Assembly: GCA_002205965.3 (NCBI GenBank) | Contig: NADL03000758.1 | Location: 496,001 to 560,000, forward strand | Origin: Kappaphycus alvarezii | Taxonomy: Eukaryota; Rhodophyta; Florideophyceae; Gigartinales; Solieriaceae | DNA: 64,000 nucleotides | Direction: 5' to 3' | In this document: positions 1 to 10,384 of the stretch, one piece after another | Numbering within the stretch: position 1 is the first letter of the stretch | Layout: each line of letters starts with the position of its first letter | The notes under the pieces: model-generated | Database searches by the model: none | Told to the model about the DNA's origin: nothing | The model's input: only the letters and a program-made list of their open reading frames with translations | Made by a program: the position numbers and the translations under genes

Positions 1-183
1 TATACCAACTTTGGTTTTATTTTCTTTACCCTCTCTGCTGAATCCGGCTGTAAACTGTGCGGATTAGATTCAATCCTACATATTATGTCCTATAGTTTAA
101 CAAATGGCAACATATGGTCAGAAGCCGTAAGCGCTTTGCTGCGTCTGCTGGTAGCGGGACTTTGAGGGTTGCGAATGTCGCCT

Positions 184-528
184 TTATGGAGCGAATGACC
201 CATTCTGCACTCTGTCGCTCGCTCGGTATTGTCGTTCTGCCTCAAACCAGGGTAGGAGCTGATCCTCGACTAAAGTACGAGTAAAGTTTGTTGTAAGCAG
301 AAATTCATCGTCTGTACCACAGGACAGAATCTGGTTCCACGATGTTGAGCTGGAGCTTCTAATCGGATGGAGCAGTGCGGCTCGGCGGAATTTTGCGATG
401 CGTCGAGACCGATTGAGGCGCCGGGGTCGCGCTCGGGATCCACGAATTCGGAAGGAGACTATCGCAACAGTGAGGGGTGCAGCTAAAAATGGCAAGGCGG
501 CCAAAGCCTTTCGTCTTGTTGGATGCAT
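184..528 (-). pseudogene. Possible N-terminal fragment of a DDE transposase
   Basis: This open stretch of about 115 codons starts at a Met followed by an Arg/Lys-rich segment. It then has the pattern TSWNQILSCGTDDEFL, followed by a TRTLVEDQLLPWFE segment. A Trp followed by Phe-rich helices is what precedes the catalytic part of DDE_Tnp_4 transposases of the fungal/oomycete type, the family seen again at 7650-8468. Downstream on the same strand (below position 184) the frame continues only with stops, so no catalytic residues are present. The family assignment is inference. It could also be an unrelated chance ORF. Confidence 0.3.
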
Positions 529-1388
529 AACGGTTGGGGTGTGTTCGATATGATGTATGGTGTCATATCTGATATTTACATGCACCTCCAAAACACGGTT
601 TTATGTCACATCTGGCATGTGGCGAAGTGGAGAGACCCCTGGGGGGTCTCTCTAGTTGATCATAATTGGCGGAATTTCACCACTTTTAAGGGCTCTCATT
701 GGTCGGATTTTTGGCGAATTGGCTAACTGGCATTTCCCGGATGCACCCACTGTAGCATTCCGTAACTGGTGGTCGGAAGTTGACGTTTCACTTCATATGG
801 ACTGGCTCAGGGCCGTTCTATAGACTTTTTAAACACTGAAACATTGAAAAAGTGAAACGAGGTATTACAAAATTTTCAATATTTCAACCTGGTAAACCAC
901 TCTATAGACTGTGGTAAAAATTGAAACTGAAACTGATGGAATAGATCTTTTGCGTTAGACCATGGCCACCAGTTCAATTGCCTTTGCATGTAGTAACCCA
1001 ATAAAATTGTGCAAACCGGATAGGCTCCCCGTACTCCCACCACCGTACTGCTGTCTTCTAAACAGTCACGACACTTCTCCGTGTTATACCCTGTCAGCGG
1101 AAATGACTACACCATCGTCAATTTGTGAGATGACGGTAAAGTTTAAAGGCGGATGGCCGGGTGGTTGGATGGGGCGGATGGAACCTTGGATTATGCGCTG
1201 GACAGCTGTCGATCAATGCGGGGAATTTCGGTGGATTCCGTTCCATTTCTTCCTGTTTCAAGGTGTTACCCGGAAAATCTGGGAATTCTTGGTAGGGGTT
1301 GAAAGGTTGAAACACACGTGGACAGTTTGGCAGTGCCAATTGACTCTCTGTTGGCGCGCCGTGTTGGACTTCCAATTTTAAAGCCTCT
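529..1388. other. Non-coding stretch with one short hairpin
   Basis: No convincing gene is seen. The open frames here have no recognisable motifs and run against each other on both strands. A perfect 9-bp inverted repeat with a 3-nt loop lies at 631-651 (arms AGAGACCCC and GGGGTCTCT). Around 820-930 there are A-rich runs with repeated 'attgaaa'-type words. Confidence 0.5.
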
Positions 1389-1835
1389 CTAGTGTCTATC
1401 CGACCACGCACTGTCCTCATATGAGGCACACTTTGTCCTCATATGAGGACAATTTCCGTTACATTTTGGAAAGGAAAATGTTTTGGAAGCCCGAAATTTT
1501 ACTGGAAAAAAGGTTTTTTATGTTTAGTTACAGTACAGTAATTTTTACTGTACATGCGCCCTCGTTTCTGAAACCCCCCACGATAATACGAACTATTTTA
1601 CCGTCCAAAATGAAGTCGTTTTCACAACTTCTTGCAAAGAGCGGAAGCTGGTGAGGGAAAACTGGTCTAGCCTTCACCGAGGTCAACAATCTTGAAAAGT
1701 TTGTTTTGATCGGCCATCTACACTCATGAACTAATGCGGAGGGACAAGAAATGCGCTGAGGTAAAAAAATTTTGTATTGAAAAAGAAGTGCTAAAAGTAG
1801 TCCTCATATGAGGACAACGGTCCAATAGACACTAG
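1389..1835 (+). mobile_element. MITE-like element, copy A (447 bp)
   Basis: The element begins CTAGTGTCTAT and ends ATAGACACTAG, which are perfect 11-bp inverted ends. A second copy lies in the opposite orientation at 37308-37747 and aligns by eye over almost the whole length. It includes the words GTTTCTGAAACCCCCCACGA, ACACTCATG(A/G)ACTAATGCGG and a 20-bp palindrome TTGTCCTCATATGAGGACAA. The palindrome core recurs at about 1414 and at 1800-1815. If the terminal TA is the target duplication, the inverted ends are GTGTCTAT, which would suit a Tc1/mariner (Stowaway-like) MITE. A 4-bp CTAG duplication is the alternative. No transposase is encoded, so any movement would need an autonomous relative. 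Confidence 0.75.
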
Positions 1836-2844
1836 CAGTGCGGTAACTTTGTATCCCATACTTGACAATCCGCTGTCACTTCGAATTGCGATCTTGAAAA
1901 TACAAAATACTTGATTGTTTAATGTAAGAACAGTCAATATTTGAACTTTTTTCGGAGCCAAAATGACTCCTGTTGAAACTGAGAAATGCAGATCCATTGA
2001 AAACATAAATCATCCCCGGCAAGAATTCGTCAATCAGTTTGAAACGGCCCTTGTATTCGCCCCAGCCATAGGGAACTCGCAGTACTGTAAAGTAGCACTT
2101 TCCTGTATCCTACACCCCTGAAAACACCCCAAGCCCCTTTCCCGACCTTCCCCAGGCTGCATACGAAATCTCCGCGCATCGGTCCCAGTCGAGATTCCCT
2201 TGGACACCTATCTAGTCCTCCTCAGTTCAATTATCGGTTCTATGGCTCATTCTTATAACACAAGGCGGAAAGTAATAGCACTCCTAGGTATCGAAGTGGT
2301 CCGCCAAACCGCCTTCCAAGACATCTATTCCAACGTATAAAGCTGGAAGCCACTTTGAGCAGCGCTCTCTCTCCATCCTGCCCTCTTCTTCCGCGGCTTT
2401 TCTTTGCGCCCATCCCCTCTACTCAGCCCAGGTCTCGACCCAACACTGATCTATCATTCACAGCGAAAGTCGCACCTACCGCTCTACAAAGAACATCCTC
2501 AATGAAGATCTCCATGCGTTGACATGAATGCACTGCAATATAGTGTCATAAAAGTGACGCAAAGGAGGTTCATTCCGTGTTCGTCGTAAAGAAATAGGTG
2601 CGTCGGTATCTAAACCGGGAGTGAGCGTGTCGCCAGGCTTGAAAACGTAGGTTGGTAACTTAAGGAGATGAAAAGAGCGAGGATGGTAAGGGTATAGTAG
2701 TAGGGTAGTTTGGGGCCAGCCAAGGCGAAGCGTACGGAGGAAAGGAGTGGAATGCAGTACTACTGGTCTGCCCGTTAAGGTGTGGAGAAGCGAGGATGGT
2801 CAAGTCTGATTTGGTCGCGTTGTGCGCGGCGGCGGGTACGTTGG
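1836..2844. other. Intergenic stretch, nothing identified
   Basis: This contains pyrimidine-rich sequence around 2370-2470 and several T/C-rich runs but no recognisable coding motif. A TACTGTA word occurs at about 2083. Short open frames exist on the minus strand at 2660-2848 and appear to be low-complexity Ser/Pro translations. Confidence 0.45.
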
Positions 2845-3110
2845 TCACGATGAAGGCTGCAGTGGAATCTCTCGGCGGCGCAACAGCTCGGGGGTCAGTA
2901 TCAAGGGACAGCAGCTAGTTGATTCCGGGCGTAGGGCGTGTAGGGCTTCCCGAATAGCGCTGTACGCCTTGGCTTGGTGAAGGCTGGCAATCAAAGAGCG
3001 AAGCATCTCACTAGCCTTGTCTTCTTTGCCGTCCATTATTTTGCTGTGTCCGTCAATCGCCGTCGCCTTCACCAGATTACCTGCCGCTGCGACCGAATAT
3101 AGCGCTTGTG
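2845..3110 (-). CDS. Short unidentified coding-like ORF
   Basis: The minus-strand frame is open from about 3110 and reads through a helix-forming, Ala/Lys/Glu-rich sequence (for example ARESQALYSVAAAGNLVK, then KEDKASEMLRSLIASLHQAK and IREALHALRPES) before a Cys-rich end. The amphipathic pattern looks like a genuine helical protein fragment rather than noise. I do not recognise the family. There is no strong start codon: the Met at 3072 lies inside the pattern, and the frame is open upstream of it back to a stop near 3120. It could be an exon or a remnant. Confidence 0.25.
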
Positions 3111-3739
3111 ACTCCCTTGCAATATCCGTTCCGTAATTTCATTCCTTTTTTATGAAAAATCTACGTCACCGTCTCTTTCAAAACCCATATCCGCCATTCC
3201 ATGCTCCCCCTCTGAAAGATACTGATCTTTGTTTTGGTAAATAGGTGACTGCGTACAAATAGTTCAATCACTCTCTTCTCCCTTGTCATTAATCTCAACT
3301 CTAGTGAATCCGCCAAAGATATCGCAGAACAAAATCACAAAAAGCGTGAGCCTTCTTGTGTCCAGCATTTGCTCTCTCTTGTCCTTCATTCTCACTGGTC
3401 CTTCGTCGCCGATTCTTGATACCATCAACGAAGAAGACGCAGTTGAAGAAGCCGATAATCAGATCATGGCACCATGCTCGCTCTTCTTCTGATGGTCAGG
3501 AGACTAGTTCTATACTGAGTGCATCGAGGGCTTTGTAGATCGCAAACAGTGAATGTCGAAAGTAATTTGAAACTGAGACATTTGAAATACCGTCCCTCTT
3601 AACTATTGGTTTAATTTCCTCTCCTTCCTTGTTTGTTACACCTATCATGTCGAAGTAAAAAATTAAAATCCCCATTGTTTTAATAATACTTAGAACGCCC
3701 CACGTACTGTTCGTTTCCATAGCAATCCTGAATCACTTG
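3111..3739. other. Intergenic stretch with scattered short frames
   Basis: No supported gene. A 69-residue plus-strand frame at 3283-3492 is Ser/Leu-rich with an acidic end and matches nothing I know. A minus-strand frame at 3496-3720 may belong to the relic upstream of it on that strand. Confidence 0.4.
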
Positions 3740-4105
3740 CAAAAGTTTAAAAAGCTCATTCTCACACAAAGTAAACAGAATGTCAAACGTCTCGCGATGT
3801 ATATGACAGATAGATTCAACAAGTTTGACATCAGTGTCCATCTCTCATACTCTGCTGTATTCGTCAGTGTTTCCTTTTCACTCATACACAGCCTTTGAAA
3901 TTCTATCAACTGTAAACCCATGCCCTACAGTCACATTTTCCTCGGCAGTCTCGTTTGCGGATTCTTTTCCTATCATAGACTGAATGATTGATTTTAGAAC
4001 AAAACTTCGCAACAGATGCCAATGAGTCTTCCTCGTTTGCTGTATGGATAGTTGTACAAGGGAAGCCGCCATTAGCACTTTATCATCGTTGAACATGTCC
4101 ATGTC
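3740..4105 (-). pseudogene. Possible PIF/Harbinger-type transposase N-terminal relic
   Basis: On the minus strand a Met-initiated frame reads MDMFNDDKVLMAASLVQLSI and then QQTRKTHWHLLRSF. After frame changes it gives CHIHRETFDILFTLCENELF. An acidic start, then a basic 'RK.HW' segment, then 'fRMsretFdiL' is the usual order at the N-terminus of Harbinger transposases (DDE_Tnp_4). Nothing catalytic follows, and stops and shifts are frequent. The call is inference from this weak pattern and may be wrong. Confidence 0.28.
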
Positions 4106-4262
4106 GATCGACGCTATTGTGAGAGCTCATGTCGACATCCAGAATGATGATGATGGTTTTAAGGACATTTTCATCATCTCTGAACTACATTTTGGTTTAC
4201 AGTTTCGCTTGAGTAAAGCTCTCAATTTATCTTATCTTTTAACAAACCCCTGTTATTTCTGA

Positions 4263-5060
4263 AATATGAACGCCCAGAAATGAAAGTTCGTAACAGACAG
4301 AGGATTTTCCTAATGGAAAAGGTCTAATATTCTGAAAAGGTTACGTTCGAGGGTACCGGACTGAAGAACACATTAATGTTCAAAACTTTCATAGCCTTTT
4401 ATTCTACCTGTGGTATGACTTACAGTATTCAAGTAAAACTTGCCGTGCAAAGCTATCCGAAAGTTTAGTCGGAACTGAAAAATAGTTGACATTATTTCAA
4501 AAACGAAACTAATGATCGAATCAAAACGGACACTTCAAAGCCATCTGAGGAGAATAATCCCTATTTTTGGACCCTACGCCTATATTCACCCATTCTGTAG
4601 TAAAAGAAATCGACTTCAGCGTAACAACATCTCCAAAAGTGTTGAGGCAAATAACATTCGAAGTAAAATTAACATTTAGTGATTTACTCGGGATTCTGTA
4701 ATCTCCATCAGGAGGATCAGGCAACCAAAGAAGAAAACAGGTGGGCCAAGTCGCAAACCCAGGTTCTATTTTTTTTTAGAGTTTAGCCACTTGAGTTAAC
4801 CACCTGAATTTCCAGTTGGCACAGTTTTATTGGAGCATAGGTTGATCTAGAGCATTTTGACGCCAGATAAAAACCCCCCGATATCTCCAACTAAATCTTG
4901 CCGCCTTCTCTTCTCCATGAGAAAATCCGCAGACCCTCGTTCTTCCAGTTGTAGTCCTTTTCAGCTAGTTACCTTCACAAAAATAGACCTTTCCTTCACA
5001 TCGTCTATCACAGTACAGCCCTGTTACTTCTCCAAAGCCTTCGATATCTGAAACCATCGC
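4263..5060. other. AT-rich stretch, nothing identified
   Basis: No coding motif was recognised on either strand. The sequence leads into the decayed Harbinger element whose first gene relic begins near 5090. I looked for the element's left end between 4830 and 5060 and found no inverted terminal repeat that I could pair with the far side. Confidence 0.4.
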
Positions 5061-5069
5061 GATGCTTTA

Positions 5070-5904
5070 CACCAAAGTAAGCGGCTGCAACTGCGCTTTT
5101 GGCTAACATGTTGCCCTTGCTCGTGCCTAGGTACGTGTCTCAGACGACCCTGTTGTCAGCTCCGAGCAGAAATCTACAACGTTCTATGAGAGGTTCAGAA
5201 ACAAATAAAGGAACTAAAAACCTTCTGGCCTCGCTAATAGGCCACTGAACTCCGTGAAAAGCCGCATCAAGCTGATTTTGAAGAAGTGCGTCCGTTTCTC
5301 CGCTTGTCACAGCACATTAATAACCAGCAATACCACGTGGGTGAATGAGCCAGATATACCCACACTGACATTTAGTGTGGGCTCTTCAGTAAAAAGGGCA
5401 AATACCCAGAGGATGACATTGGAAAGCCTTTCAGGTTTCAAGCGGCGTAGGATATTTTACGCTTCTACGAGAAGTTTTTTGCCCGAGCGCACGTAGTTTC
5501 CGAAGACAGCTCCGATTCTTCTCTCGAACCGAAGAGGTGCCGATATATCTTCCAAGGCCATGTAAAACCTTGCAAGTGTGCTTTGGAGACGGACTTGAGC
5601 TCTAAAGGATGTGATGCTCAATCTGTTGGTAGGCCCGTCGGGAGAAAAAGGGAAAAGTAGCAGGGTCAAAGAGCACAATTCCGCAAAGAAGCTGAAGATT
5701 ACGGACAAGGCCCACAAGTTGCAGGAGAAACGAGACATCGCTCCGACCCGGCACAATGAGATACTGCTATTTACTCAAGGTCCAGGCGGAAAGGGATCTG
5801 TAGGAGCGAAAAAGTACTTCAAACTTATGCAGGAGAAAGCGCTGGAGGCCATGTGCGGACTGCAATGGGAGTTCCAAACTGTGTCCGGGAAACAAAACCC
5901 CTGA
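5070..5904 (+). pseudogene. Decayed Harbinger ORF1 (Myb/SANT-like accessory protein)
   Basis: Read across frames, this matches the intact ORF1 at 47046-48134. The word VSDDPVVSSEQKSTTFYERF corresponds to the 'vS...iVGTEQKADDFmrsi' block. Further on, RPLNSVKSRIKLILKKC corresponds to the 'REIRSLKSLKTRCRAIQKEC' block. The C-terminal EILLFTQGPGGKGSVGAKKY matches the intact EIMLFTNAPAGCDEAESVEY. Frameshifts and stops break it. In PIF/Harbinger elements this protein helps the transposase enter the nucleus and bind the element's ends (family knowledge). Its position and direction relative to the minus-strand transposase relic mirror the intact element, so 5070-7240 is one old copy. Confidence 0.75.
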
Positions 5905-6189
5905 GCATTTACGATTACGGGGAAATCCCCAATGACCATGTTGGATCGGGCGCTGCATTTTTTGAGTAAATCGCTATTTTCGATCTCCTGTGCTATAAAT
6001 CTTGATGATAGCCCTTTACCATCGATAAATTTTCTAATTCTCACCTTTCTATCTCCAAAAGTGCTCCATGACCATATTAAGAATTATAAAGTACTCCGTG
6101 CTGTCTTCCTAGTATGTATGCACTTCACATAAAGATATTATACTGGCTTCGGGTGACAATTTAGTTGCTGGTAGTCTCTCTAGCGCCCC

Positions 6190-7235
6190 CTACATGGATT
6201 GAAATATATTGGATACCTTCACTGTACAGCCATTGTCCTCTTTTACTGGTAGCCCACCCCTCTCCTCCACCATCATGTAATGTAAAATGATGCAACCTTC
6301 ATTACCTCTTTCATCGTTTCCTTCGACCATAATCGAGAAGGTCTCGATACAATGTGCCACCTGTTCTGTAAGACACCGAATTGTCTTCTCCATATCCTTA
6401 CGACATTTCTCCTGATTGGAAGCTACGCAATGTTCCTTCCTAGTGAAAAATAATCCTAAGGTCTGTACAAAGACAGGCCACTTCGGATATATTCCGTCCG
6501 CTAGCCAGTACGGCCTATTACGTCTTTCGCAGGCTATGTTGTACTCCAACGGGGGTATAACGTCCCCGGAACTAATTTTCTCAACCAGCTTTGACGCTTC
6601 AACGACGTTAATGTCGTTCGTGGATCCTGTAAATCCGAAGAAAGCATACTATTTTCATAGAAAGAAGTCGCATGTGGCTTCAAGCTTCACAGCAGGCGTG
6701 TTTTTATTGGATTAGTACTGCCCATTCCAAGCGGTAGGGCACTTTTCTATTCCCATCTGCAGCACGTAATGCTGCCCGTCATCCTCGGAAAGCCTTGACC
6801 TTCGGAGTGCTTAAGAATCTTTGTCATGTCTTCCTTGTTTGGGTGGCTTAAATATTCAGCCCCGAATCAATATTTCACAGTCCTCACGAAATGTTGAAGG
6901 GAGAGTAGCTCTGTCGTCTCGCTTATTCCGAATGGTTCATCGACTGCGCTTGCAGCTACGTCATACGCCAATAAACGCTGCAGTTACTCTGAGCAGGGCG
7001 CTCAGCCCCCTCTTGTCTGTACAATCTTTTCTTTGCTGAAAAAAGTTATCTTGGGTAACAACAGTTGTGAATGGACCGTTCCCGAAATTCCTTTTCGCGT
7101 TAGTCGAAAGTTAATAACTGTTAACTCTATTTGAAATAGGTCTGTTGCACTAGGATCTGAAATCATGACACCAAAAATCAAGCATGGCATATGCCAATGC
7201 TCGTAGTCAATCGAATAAAAATATGTAATCCTCAA
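6190..7235 (-). pseudogene. Decayed PIF/Harbinger transposase
   Basis: On the minus strand, shifting frames match the intact transposase at 48269-49546 in order. The blocks are RLTRKGISGTVHSQLLLP with ITFFSKE; GLSALLRVTAA; FGAEYLSHPNKEDMTKIL; QGFPRMTGSITCCRW (here the first catalytic Asp is changed: SITCC in place of SLDCC); then ERRNRPYWLADGIYPKWPVF and EGCIILHYMMVEERGG at the end. Several stops and indels separate the blocks, and the region holding the second Asp is poorly preserved. This copy cannot encode a working enzyme. With the ORF1 relic at 5070-5904 it is the fossil of a convergent two-gene element. I could not find its terminal repeats. Confidence 0.85.
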
Positions 7236-7239
7236 TTGT

Positions 7240-7649
7240 TACAATTCGACGTCACAATCATCTAACCATTCCCAGAATCTCAACTGTTCTCTTGTTTATG
7301 CTCATTAACGATCATCAGCAACGCGTTGCTGTTGACTTCAGAGATCAGCTTTCTCTCGAAGCTGTAAGGCGACGAGATCGTCTCATTCGTCGAAGAGCAC
7401 TTTTGTCGCCGTCCGAGTCTCCCTTTATTTTTTTTATCGTTCCAAATGGGATAAATCTCTGATAACTCTTACTGTATTGGACCATCAAGCATTTCAGTAC
7501 ATCTTAGAGATGTACTGAAATGCTTGAATATTTAAACCCCTAATGAACGATTTACGCCTTATTCTCGGGATGTTTTTGTTCGTTTTCTACATTTGCGTGG
7601 TCTGCGGAGCGGTCGTCCACGTTCTTTAAACTCTGAGCATTGATTAACT
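7240..7649. other. Spacer between two transposon relics
   Basis: No gene is seen. The stretch holds a perfect hairpin described separately at 7485-7527. It is AT-rich with a T-run near 7428. Confidence 0.4.
7485..7527. repeat. Perfect 20-bp hairpin with a 3-nt loop
   Basis: The arms are TCAAGCATTTCAGTACATCT and its exact reverse complement AGATGTACTGAAATGCTTGA, separated by TAG. It has no mismatch, although it sits between two badly decayed transposon relics. It could be a foldback end, a snap-back repair product or a transcript hairpin. Sequence alone does not decide. Confidence 0.8.
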
Positions 7650-8468
7650 TTATCTTTCACCTGGCATCGCACAAGTGGGTCAAACATGACGCTTTGTTTA
7701 CTCTACGGTACAAAATCTCAGTGTGCTCAATATTCATTTGCTTTGCCAGGGGCTTGGCACTAAGGGCACTCTGCGTGGATGAATATGCAAGGGTGAAAAT
7801 GCCATCAGAGCTGGAAATGAATGTGTACATACAAGCGATATCCAGCGATATCCAGCAAGTATCAATTCCTAAAATATTTCTATGCTGTTGCTGACGGATT
7901 AATGCTTTACCTTGACCAAAGTGGTGACTGTGCCATACAGAACCGATTTTACAACGGATGGATGCATGACTATTTTTTCTCAAATGTGTTATTGTTTGCT
8001 CCGAGCGGGGTGATAATCGCTTGCACATTTAATGCGAGGGGTATTATGCACGATTCGCTTGTACTAGAATGGAGTGTAGTGTATGATAAGTTACAACAGT
8101 GCTTCCGACAGTATTGTGGAAGATGTGTAGTTGACTCTGCATTCTCAAGAAGAAACTATACCTTTCTAATCAAGAGTTCCAAAGATGAGTCGTATGCAAA
8201 CGATACCTCTGAAATTGTCAAGATAGGACAAGCTAGATCTGTTCGCCAGGCTTCGGAATGGAGCATGCGCGTCTTTCAGGGATCGCTTCCGCGAATGAAG
8301 GACAGATTTGTATACGACGAAAAAGGCAATCGACATCTTGTGCTTCAGTGTACTGTCCATTTTTTCAAGCTCTGGTCAAGACTCGGTATAAACCAATTAC
8401 TGTCGACGCACTTGCCACATCTCAGCGAGGAGGCAAAACTCTACATAATAGATGTTCTGCACCTGTAA
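7650..8468 (+). pseudogene. DDE_Tnp_4 transposase relic, fungal/oomycete type
   Basis: Order of motifs: an N-terminal helical part ending in EYARVKMPSELEMNVYIQ; AVADGLML (first Asp region); QNRFYNGWMHDYFFSNVLLF; FAPSGVIIACTFNARG; GIMHDSLVLEW (second Asp); RCVVDSAFSRRNYTFLIKSS; ASEWSMRVFQGSLPRMKDR (Glu); and a tail like YNL.ARLVGINQ. These are the hallmarks of the DDE_Tnp_4 group common in fungi and oomycetes, which differs from the Harbinger copy at 48 kb. All three acidic positions are visible. The frame is broken at 7835-7854 by an exact 10-bp tandem duplication, and removing one unit joins the two halves. It is open from 7821 to its stop, so it is a fairly recent loss. Confidence 0.8.
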
Positions 8469-8618
8469 TGTCCGGCAATTTGTGAGCACATTCCATGTCA
8501 AGGGCTAACCATCGTTAATATCCTTGCCAATACCACCACCATGGTTCTTAATTAACACAAAAATCATGATTTCCATAAGGCGGTAATGTCGCGCAATGTC
8601 CCCTCTTCTCCGCTCCAT
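8469..8618. other. Short gap between convergent relics
   Basis: About 150 bp separate the transposase relic from the stop of the minus-strand Myb-like relic. There is no obvious hairpin. The convergent arrangement resembles that of the intact Harbinger element. Confidence 0.4.
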
Positions 8619-9598
8619 TTAGTCTCTACATTCTTGTTCCAACCTTTTGCGCTCCCCTTCGCCCTCCTCTTCCCTCTTTCTTGTGGCTCGCTCTCTTCTT
8701 TTCTGTTCTTGAACTGGAGTAGTCTTTAACACGGATGTCAAGTCCTCCCCGTCATTGCCTGGCGAACGTAGAGAACCGCGACGCTGTACTATGAGACGCA
8801 CTACTGTCGCAGCAACTGAAAGTGTACAGGTAGATACCGATGCAGCACGCGCGAAAGAACCCGAAGAACTCGGTACTTCGTTTGGTGCACTTTCCCAATC
8901 AGGTCTAGAACTATCCCAAGTGCCAAATGCCGAGGGTAACGCCTCCTCAACATCATCTTCAGCATTCTCCCCGTCTACGATCTCGGCAAGTTCCGTCAGT
9001 CGATACCTGAGATGCTTTGCACGACGAGCGTCATCTGGCATTCTGGGATCTCCAGCAGGCATGCACTTGCGATGCAGTGTCGCAAATTTCTTTTTGAGGC
9101 TATCGGCTGTTCTGTTCTTCTACCGGAATGTTTTTGCATGCTCCGCGGCCAGTACTTCCTAGTCGTCTCTCCCGAGGGTTGAAACTTTTCAATGCCATCT
9201 AGTAGATGATCTACTTCACGTTGATCGAATCCGTTGCCTCTCGTAGGTTGGATTAGCCATTTTCTTAGATTTTTTATCTCTTCCTGACGGGCAATGTTAC
9301 CGTCGGAGAGTTCTGCGATGGAGTACCCCGTATCCGTACAAGATACGAGCGGTAATAAGCGGATCGACTTGTGATGGGCGTTGGGAGGTTCTGGGATATA
9401 AACGGAGTGCTGGTAGTCGATAAACTGAAAGGGCTTGAAGTCGGTATTAGGGGCATGCTGTAGAGGAGGGTGGCTCGTATCTGCTGGTTGTTTCCCATTG
9501 CCATTGTGGGTATCTGTGACGACATGGAGGCGGAGGTTTTGCCGTGCTTTGTCCGGAAATAACTCGCCAAAGACCATTGCTGTCGTCTTTGAACACAT
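8619..9598 (-). pseudogene. DUF6818/Myb-SANT-like protein relic
   Basis: Starting at Met 9598, the minus strand reads a Pro/His-rich N-terminal part, then RGNGFDQREVDHLLDGIEKF. After a one-base shift it reads EVLAAEHAKTFR, KNRTADSLKKKFATLHRK, MPAGDPRMPDDARRAKHL and RYRLTELAEI. This is the DUF6818 pattern (a Myb/SANT-type DNA-binding domain known from oomycetes and plants). A long Ser/Glu-rich, then Lys/Arg-rich tail follows to the stop at 8619. Two in-frame TAG codons (one where a Trp is expected, one just after KTFR) and one frameshift disrupt it. It lies tail-to-tail with the DDE relic at 7650-8468, which suggests it was that element's DNA-binding partner (inference). Confidence 0.65.
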
Positions 9599-10384
9599 GT
9601 TGGCGATCTGGCCGGAAATCTGTTCCGGATTCTCATTTGGTATGGTACGAAGTCGTCTGCGAAGAGGCTTGTCCTTCAGCCAAATTTAGCTATTTGCGTG
9701 CACTCAATCTGCCAAAATAACCAATTTACTACCCGCAATTTGCGATTTGTAATTTCAGGAACGGCCCAATATTCGGTCAAAATACCTTTCGTGTCACTCG
9801 AAAGCAATGCGTAATCAATCGGTCACCATATGTCGGTGAGTCTTCAAAGTACTTTGATGAAGTCGGAGATCTGCTTCATCGGGGTTCCGATCAATGTAGC
9901 TGCTTTGCCAGGGACGGAGCCACCCCTTGCACGAACCGAATCGTCAGTGCTGCTGCTGGACCTGAGTAGGTATTGACGATGTTGTCGTCGTCTTCGGTTA
10001 CTTCCCGCCACTGGATGTCCTCCTCCATACCTCGGGGACAGCTCGTAGAAAGAAAGTTGGCGATGGGAAGGAGGGCTTGCGCGAGTACGACCGTGTATCG
10101 AAGATGGACGCTGGTGTGGTGAACATTTATGTATTCTCCTGACTGAAAGCCGCCGAGAGGGCTATGCTGGTTGAGAGTTGTAAATGTTCGTCAAATGACC
10201 AAATCGGCACGACGCCAAATTTAAGACCCAATGAACGTGATACAGGTGTCAAAAAAATTGCTCCTTTGCTCGTTTGCTGAGAACGGGGGAGATGCCTAAG
10301 CCGCTCAGAACTAATTTAGTTGCAGTGTAACAAGTAGGGAAATGCTGGTCGACCGCGATGCCACGATTGTAACTCTTTCATTTC
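9599..10384. other. Boundary between transposon relics and gene island
   Basis: No supported gene. Some open frames on the minus strand upstream of 9598 may be leader sequence of the Myb-like relic. From about 9800 to 10300 there is mixed sequence with no motif I recognise. Confidence 0.35.
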
